NCBI GenBank assembly: GCA_029263475.1
Contig: JAJCXK010000026.1
Span: 1 to 64,000, forward strand
DNA: 64,000 nucleotides
From: Candidatus Nitrosopumilus sp.
GTDB taxonomy: Archaea > Thermoproteota > Nitrososphaeria > Nitrososphaerales > Nitrosopumilaceae
Reading direction: 5' to 3'
In this document: piece by piece, positions 60,285 through 64,000 of the stretch
Numbering within the stretch: position 1 is the first letter of the stretch
Layout of the letters: each line of letters starts with the position of its first letter
Position numbers and translations under genes: made by a program
The notes under the pieces: model-generated
What the model was told of the DNA's origin: nothing
The model's database searches: none
What the model saw: the letters and a program-made list of their open reading frames with translations, nothing else

Positions 60285-62142
60285 AGAAAAATTCAATCAG
60301 ATTTCTCCTAGTGAATTTTTTTATAGTAATCGTGATTTAGCTGGATTTAGTAATCCCACGCGATCTTTGTATACAGCTGTAAGAGAATTTGTTGAAAATG
60401 CGCTGGATGCATGCGATCAAAAAGGAATTCTTCCAGACGTTCATCTCACAATCAAAGCAGTTGATCCTGAAAAATCCGATCCTAAGCCCTATATTTTGAC
60501 TGTCAAAGATAATGGTCCTGGCATAGATGCCGAACATATTCCACTTGCCTTTGGAACGGTTCTTTACGGTTCTAAATTTGGACTAAAACAGGCTAGAGGT
60601 ATGTTTGGACTTGGCGCTACCATGGCGATTTTGTATGGACAAATTACAACAAACAAGCCTGTTACAGTAAAAAGTTCTGTCGATGGAAAAACTCAAGATG
60701 TATTTGAACTGCTGCTTGACATTCAAAAAAATAAACCTGTGATTGTAAAACATACTAATAAAGAAATTTCAAAAAAAGGACTATCTGTCAGTATTTGTTT
60801 AGAAGGTGATTATTCAAAAGCTGGAAACAAGATACGAGATTATGTTTATGAAACTTCTTTAATTACTCCATATGCGTCAATAACTTTTGATGATCCAAAA
60901 GGACAAAAATTTAGCCATCCTAGATTTGTAAAAGAAATTCCTCCTCCTCCTACAATAATTCGACCGCATCCTCACGGTATTGATGTGGAAAGAATACGTA
61001 GGATGATAGTTGAATCCCAATTTGAAATTCCCATCATTGATGATGTGATGATTGAAAAAGTTAGAAAAGATCTGGGATTGTCTGTTAAAAAATTAAGCTA
61101 TACCTCAATTATGGAGAAAGCGAAGAAAAAATGGAAAAATCTCCCACGACAGGTTCGTGTGGTGATCTCTTTAATGTCATTTCTAAAAATGGATTTTGAA
61201 AAACTAAACAAAATTCGAATTGAAGACATTGATATGCCTAACAAAAAATTATTTTATTGGGATTTTGGTGATTCACAATCAAAGTCAATAGATATGGATC
61301 CTGAAAGTCAATATTACAAACAATTGACTAATACTGTTCAGGGTGAGCCCCTTACCACATTTTTGACGAAAAGATTTCAACGTATTGGTCCAACTACTGC
61401 GATAAAATTTGCAAAATTTGCAGGATTTAAACCTGAAAAAAGAATGGGTGCTTTGACAAATCAGGAATTGGTGAATCTAAGTGATTCACTTCAAAAATTT
61501 GATGATTTTATGGCTCCTGATTCTAGTTGCCTTGCTCCATTAGGTGAGGAACCTTTGGAGAAAGGAATCAAGAAATTTTTCAATCCTGATTTCACTGCAG
61601 TTATTCAACGTCCAGCATCTGCATATTCTGGATTTCCTTTCATTATAGAAATGGGTATTGCTTATGGTGGTGACATCAAATCTGGTGGACCTCATGTCTA
61701 TAGGTATGCAAATAGAATTCCACTACTTTATGATGAGGGTAGTGATGTTGTCATCAAAGTTTCACATGATACTGATTGGGGCCGGTATAAGATAAAAGGA
61801 GAACCTCCATTCATTATTGTATCTCATATCTGTTCTACCCGAATCCCATACAAAACCGCGGGGAAAGAAAATGTTGCAGATAGACCTGAAATTGAACGAG
61901 AATTGAGATTGGGGTTGCAGTTTTTATCAAGAAAACTGGCTGCGTATATGTCAAAAAGAGGTCAAGCTGACATGGCAAAAAAGAGAGCTAACCTTTATGC
62001 AAAATACCTGCCTTTGATTGCGGAGTTTTGTACAGAACTTGCTGGCAAGAAAAAAGAACCAAATTACAAGAAAATATTAGAAGAAAATGCGGTTGAATCT
62101 GTGAACGTAGAGAAGGAGGAAGATAAGATTGAAAACAAATAA
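60271..62142 (+). CDS. top6B: DNA topoisomerase VI subunit B
   Basis: The protein has 623 residues from ATG 60271 (MSSIKEKFNQISPSEFFYSN). The GHKL ATPase domain shows FVENALDACD (N-box), VKDNGPGIDAEHIP (G1) and ARGMFGLGATMAILYGQ (G2), then the H2TH and transducer parts with the switch Lys later. It dimerises on ATP and drives DNA crossing by subunit A. The 3' end overlaps top6A by 14 bases. Confidence 0.95.
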   Translation: MSSIKEKFNQISPSEFFYSNRDLAGFSNPTRSLYTAVREFVENALDACDQKGILPDVHLTIKAVDPEKSDPKPYILTVKDNGPGIDAEHIPLAFGTVLYGSKFGLKQARGMFGLGATMAILYGQITTNKPVTVKSSVDGKTQDVFELLLDIQKNKPVIVKHTNKEISKKGLSVSICLEGDYSKAGNKIRDYVYETSLITPYASITFDDPKGQKFSHPRFVKEIPPPPTIIRPHPHGIDVERIRRMIVESQFEIPIIDDVMIEKVRKDLGLSVKKLSYTSIMEKAKKKWKNLPRQVRVVISLMSFLKMDFEKLNKIRIEDIDMPNKKLFYWDFGDSQSKSIDMDPESQYYKQLTNTVQGEPLTTFLTKRFQRIGPTTAIKFAKFAGFKPEKRMGALTNQELVNLSDSLQKFDDFMAPDSSCLAPLGEEPLEKGIKKFFNPDFTAVIQRPASAYSGFPFIIEMGIAYGGDIKSGGPHVYRYANRIPLLYDEGSDVVIKVSHDTDWGRYKIKGEPPFIIVSHICSTRIPYKTAGKENVADRPEIERELRLGLQFLSRKLAAYMSKRGQADMAKKRANLYAKYLPLIAEFCTELAGKKKEPNYKKILEENAVESVNVEKEEDKIENK

Positions 62143-63253
62143 CGATAAAGAGAAAAATAGGATTAAAGAACGAAAGAAAAAAGCTGATGAAAAGCAAAAG
62201 AATATTCTCGAGATGCTTAAGAGCCATGGTGCAAAAATATATGATGATTTAGACAATGGGCAGTTTCCAAAATTTTCTATTCCTAGTAGATCTGTAGGTA
62301 ATATCGTTTATGATAAAAAATTAAGACAGTATATTCTTGGAAATAACGCTGCTTTAAGGAGTTCGAGAAATTCTGCACAGCTTAGATCTTTCACACAGTT
62401 AATGTGGTTGGCATTTTTTGCAAATAGATTAACTCATGAAAAAAAATCATCTACTCTGAGAGATGTATATTATTCCTCACAAGCATTCGCCATTGAATTC
62501 GAAGATCAATCTGAATCTGATAATATCATTGTAGATTTAGAAGCTGTAACTTCTAAACCTAGAGAGGATTTTCATATATTTCCAGAAGAGAGAAGCTCTA
62601 TTTTTGGAGATTTGAATATTGAGTATACCATTCCCGGCTATGAGGGAAAAACCATGAATTTATCCAATCATCCTGATGGATATTCCATAGGTCCAAGTTT
62701 AACTACTGCAGAATTAGTTGATACAAGTGCAGAAATTGTTATTGCAATTGAAAAAGGTGGACTTTTTACACGATTTGTTGAAGAGCAAGTTGATAAAAAA
62801 TTTAAATCTATAATTATTAACACTGGTGGACAAGCACCACGTTCTACTAGAACTTTATTAAAAAGACTTCATGATGAAATGAAATTACCTGTAATTGTTC
62901 TTACTGATGGTGATGTGTATGGGGAACATATTGCTATGGTGATAAAATCTGGTTCTGCAAACGCTGCACATCTCAGAGAATTAACTGTACCTGATGCAAA
63001 ATGGGTTGGAGTTTGGGCTACTGATATTGAAAAATACAAGTTGCCTACTATTCCCATGACTGAATCTGATATCAAGAGATGTTACGATCTCCAAAAGGAT
63101 CCTAGATATCAAGATGGGGTTTGGAAAAAAGAACTTGATGTATTTTTGAGATTGAAAAGAAAAGCTGAATTGGAGGCTTTCTCAAAATATGGTCTGACAA
63201 ACATTACTGATAAGTACTTGCCACAAAAATTAGAATTGGCAAAAAGTCTCTAG
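62129..63253 (+). CDS. top6A: DNA topoisomerase VI subunit A
   Basis: The protein has 374 residues from TTG 62129. The 5Y-CAP region holds the catalytic Tyr in LRDVYYSSQAF, and the TOPRIM domain has IVIAIEKGGLF (Glu) and VIVLTDGDVYGEH (DxD). The N-terminal 40 residues are a Lys/Glu-rich helix. Spo11 is the eukaryotic relative. It is the last gene of the RIO1-KH-top6 operon and ends next to the convergent HSP20-like gene. Confidence 0.95.
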   Translation: MKTNNDKEKNRIKERKKKADEKQKNILEMLKSHGAKIYDDLDNGQFPKFSIPSRSVGNIVYDKKLRQYILGNNAALRSSRNSAQLRSFTQLMWLAFFANRLTHEKKSSTLRDVYYSSQAFAIEFEDQSESDNIIVDLEAVTSKPREDFHIFPEERSSIFGDLNIEYTIPGYEGKTMNLSNHPDGYSIGPSLTTAELVDTSAEIVIAIEKGGLFTRFVEEQVDKKFKSIIINTGGQAPRSTRTLLKRLHDEMKLPVIVLTDGDVYGEHIAMVIKSGSANAAHLRELTVPDAKWVGVWATDIEKYKLPTIPMTESDIKRCYDLQKDPRYQDGVWKKELDVFLRLKRKAELEAFSKYGLTNITDKYLPQKLELAKSL

Positions 63254-63712
63254 TTATTTAATTCTGAGAGTTAAAACGCCGTTTCTATACTTAAAATCAA
63301 ATATTTGCATTGTATTTGCTCCTTCGATGGGAATTTCTTTAGAAAATCCTGATGTTCCACGGATGTACAGAATTCCATCAACCAATCTAACCGCAATTTT
63401 GTCTTCAGGTCCCGGAACTTCGGCAACAAAAACAAACTCATCTTTATCTTTGATAAGATCATATATCCAATTCTTTGTTTCCGGTTCTCTGCCTTGTGTG
63501 TATGATTGTTTTTGCTCATTTGTCATTTTCTTTAGAACTTTGACCCAGTAAACCATTGTAATCGCTGCTGCACCGATTAATATGAAACTCACAAAACCAG
63601 AATCTGCTCTTTGTGACATAATGTAGATAATTCCTAAAAATAAGATCACAATGATAGGTATTACAAAATTCACTGATTGATTATTTGAATATGTTCCCTT
63701 GTAGCTTGACAA
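63254..63712 (-). CDS. Membrane-anchored HSP20/CS-like protein
   Basis: The protein has 152 residues. Two spans (VNFVIPIIVILFLGIIYIMS and FVSFILIGAAAITMVYWVKVL) are followed by an HSP20-type beta-sandwich: DEFVFVAEVPGPEDKIAVRL, then FSKEIPIEG and YRNGVLTLRI. Free small heat-shock proteins lack the spans. A chaperone role at the membrane is inferred; oligomer-forming tails are absent. Confidence 0.72.
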   Translation of the reverse strand: MSSYKGTYSNNQSVNFVIPIIVILFLGIIYIMSQRADSGFVSFILIGAAAITMVYWVKVLKKMTNEQKQSYTQGREPETKNWIYDLIKDKDEFVFVAEVPGPEDKIAVRLVDGILYIRGTSGFSKEIPIEGANTMQIFDFKYRNGVLTLRIK

Positions 63713-63847
63713 ACAATTAAAATCTCAGCCTACCAAATATAAAGTTGGCATATTTGGTTTTTATTACCATTTTTAAAATTCTGGGTGTTGACGGATAGTA
63801 CACAGTCTAGACTATCAATACGGGAAATTACGTATAGGGGAACAATA

Positions 63848-64000
63848 ATGGCAATCATTATTACTGTTCCATCTCTATTGTCGCTTGTAATTGTTTGGAC
63901 TATTTTGGATAATTTACTTTATGCAATAATTATGGGTGCAATAGTTCATTTTATCGCGATGGGCTTCTCTTTGAATATTTCTAAAAAATTGCTTGTGAAA
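63848..64000 (+). CDS. Membrane protein (partial, runs off the window)
   Basis: From ATG 63848 the frame is open to the window end (51 codons). It begins with a hydrophobic segment (IIITVPSLLSLVIVWTILDN) and a second (LLYAIIMGAIVHFIAMGFSL), then a Lys-rich start of a loop. Probably a multi-span protein; family cannot be given from this part. Confidence 0.55.
   Translation, partial: MAIIITVPSLLSLVIVWTILDNLLYAIIMGAIVHFIAMGFSLNISKKLLVK

Overview
The window is a low-GC, gene-dense archaeal chromosome segment. The genes point to an ammonia-oxidising-type thaumarchaeon (Nitrososphaerota, most likely order Nitrosopumilales; the genus cannot be fixed from sequence alone). Archaeal markers include topoisomerase VI A and B, a single-domain archaeal histone, PDCD5, aIF2-beta, eS17, uS11, RIO1, a PNO1-like KH protein, Cgi121 and DUF373/DUF424 proteins. 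Thaumarchaeal character also shows in short Cys-rich zinc proteins, HTH_45 regulators, PDCD5 next to RtcB, and frequent TTG/GTG starts with 1-20 base gene overlaps.

Layout. 1-15.8 kb is accessory and partly decaying: a three-gene membrane/protease-like cluster with a 21-bp repeat across a gene junction, a pentapeptide-repeat protein, an orphan cas1 cut by an in-frame TAA, a TIMP/NTR-like secreted protein, a membrane beta-propeller cut by an in-frame TAG, a divergent membrane winged-helix regulator sharing stalk motifs with that propeller, a CPBP-type membrane protein, a regulator with a clear operator, a broken copC, and secreted or membrane proteins of unknown role. 15.8-33.2 kb is mostly housekeeping: valS, PTPS and PCD pterin genes, an asparagine-synthase-domain protein, purB, rtcB, PDCD5, rps11, thiL, a glmM-like phosphomutase, tRNA-Thr, an AIPR defence-type nuclease, a cupredoxin, tRNA-Cys, a histone and a TatD hydrolase.

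33.2-40.8 kb is an integrated plasmid- or virus-like element: a tyrosine recombinase, an RHH regulator with its operator sites, five small proteins (three with possible zinc sites), a primase-polymerase/SF3 helicase, a second recombinase, a 390-base zone rich in inverted repeats, and a convergent third recombinase whose 5' end appears frameshifted. 40.8-46.6 kb continues as accessory DNA with an OLD-family nuclease, two unknown small proteins, a decayed ORF and a channel-like (pLGIC-type) protein flanked by 38-base direct repeats.

46.6-64 kb returns to core functions: eS17, a ubiquitin-like/Cgi121 fusion next to THUMP and Sua5 genes (tRNA modification), purA, pyrF, NUDIX, isoprenyl transferase, DUF373, aIF2-beta/DUF424, then a tightly overlapping RIO1, KH, top6B, top6A operon.

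Two patterns cut across the window. Two neighbouring accessory genes carry single in-frame stops. Four places (copC, a Cys-rich mini-ORF, a recombinase 5' end and a C2H2 finger) become intact after a one-base change in a short A/T homopolymer. Either the accessory genes are decaying, or homopolymer indels remain in the assembly; raw reads would decide. No CRISPR array, rRNA or transposase-type insertion sequence was seen.
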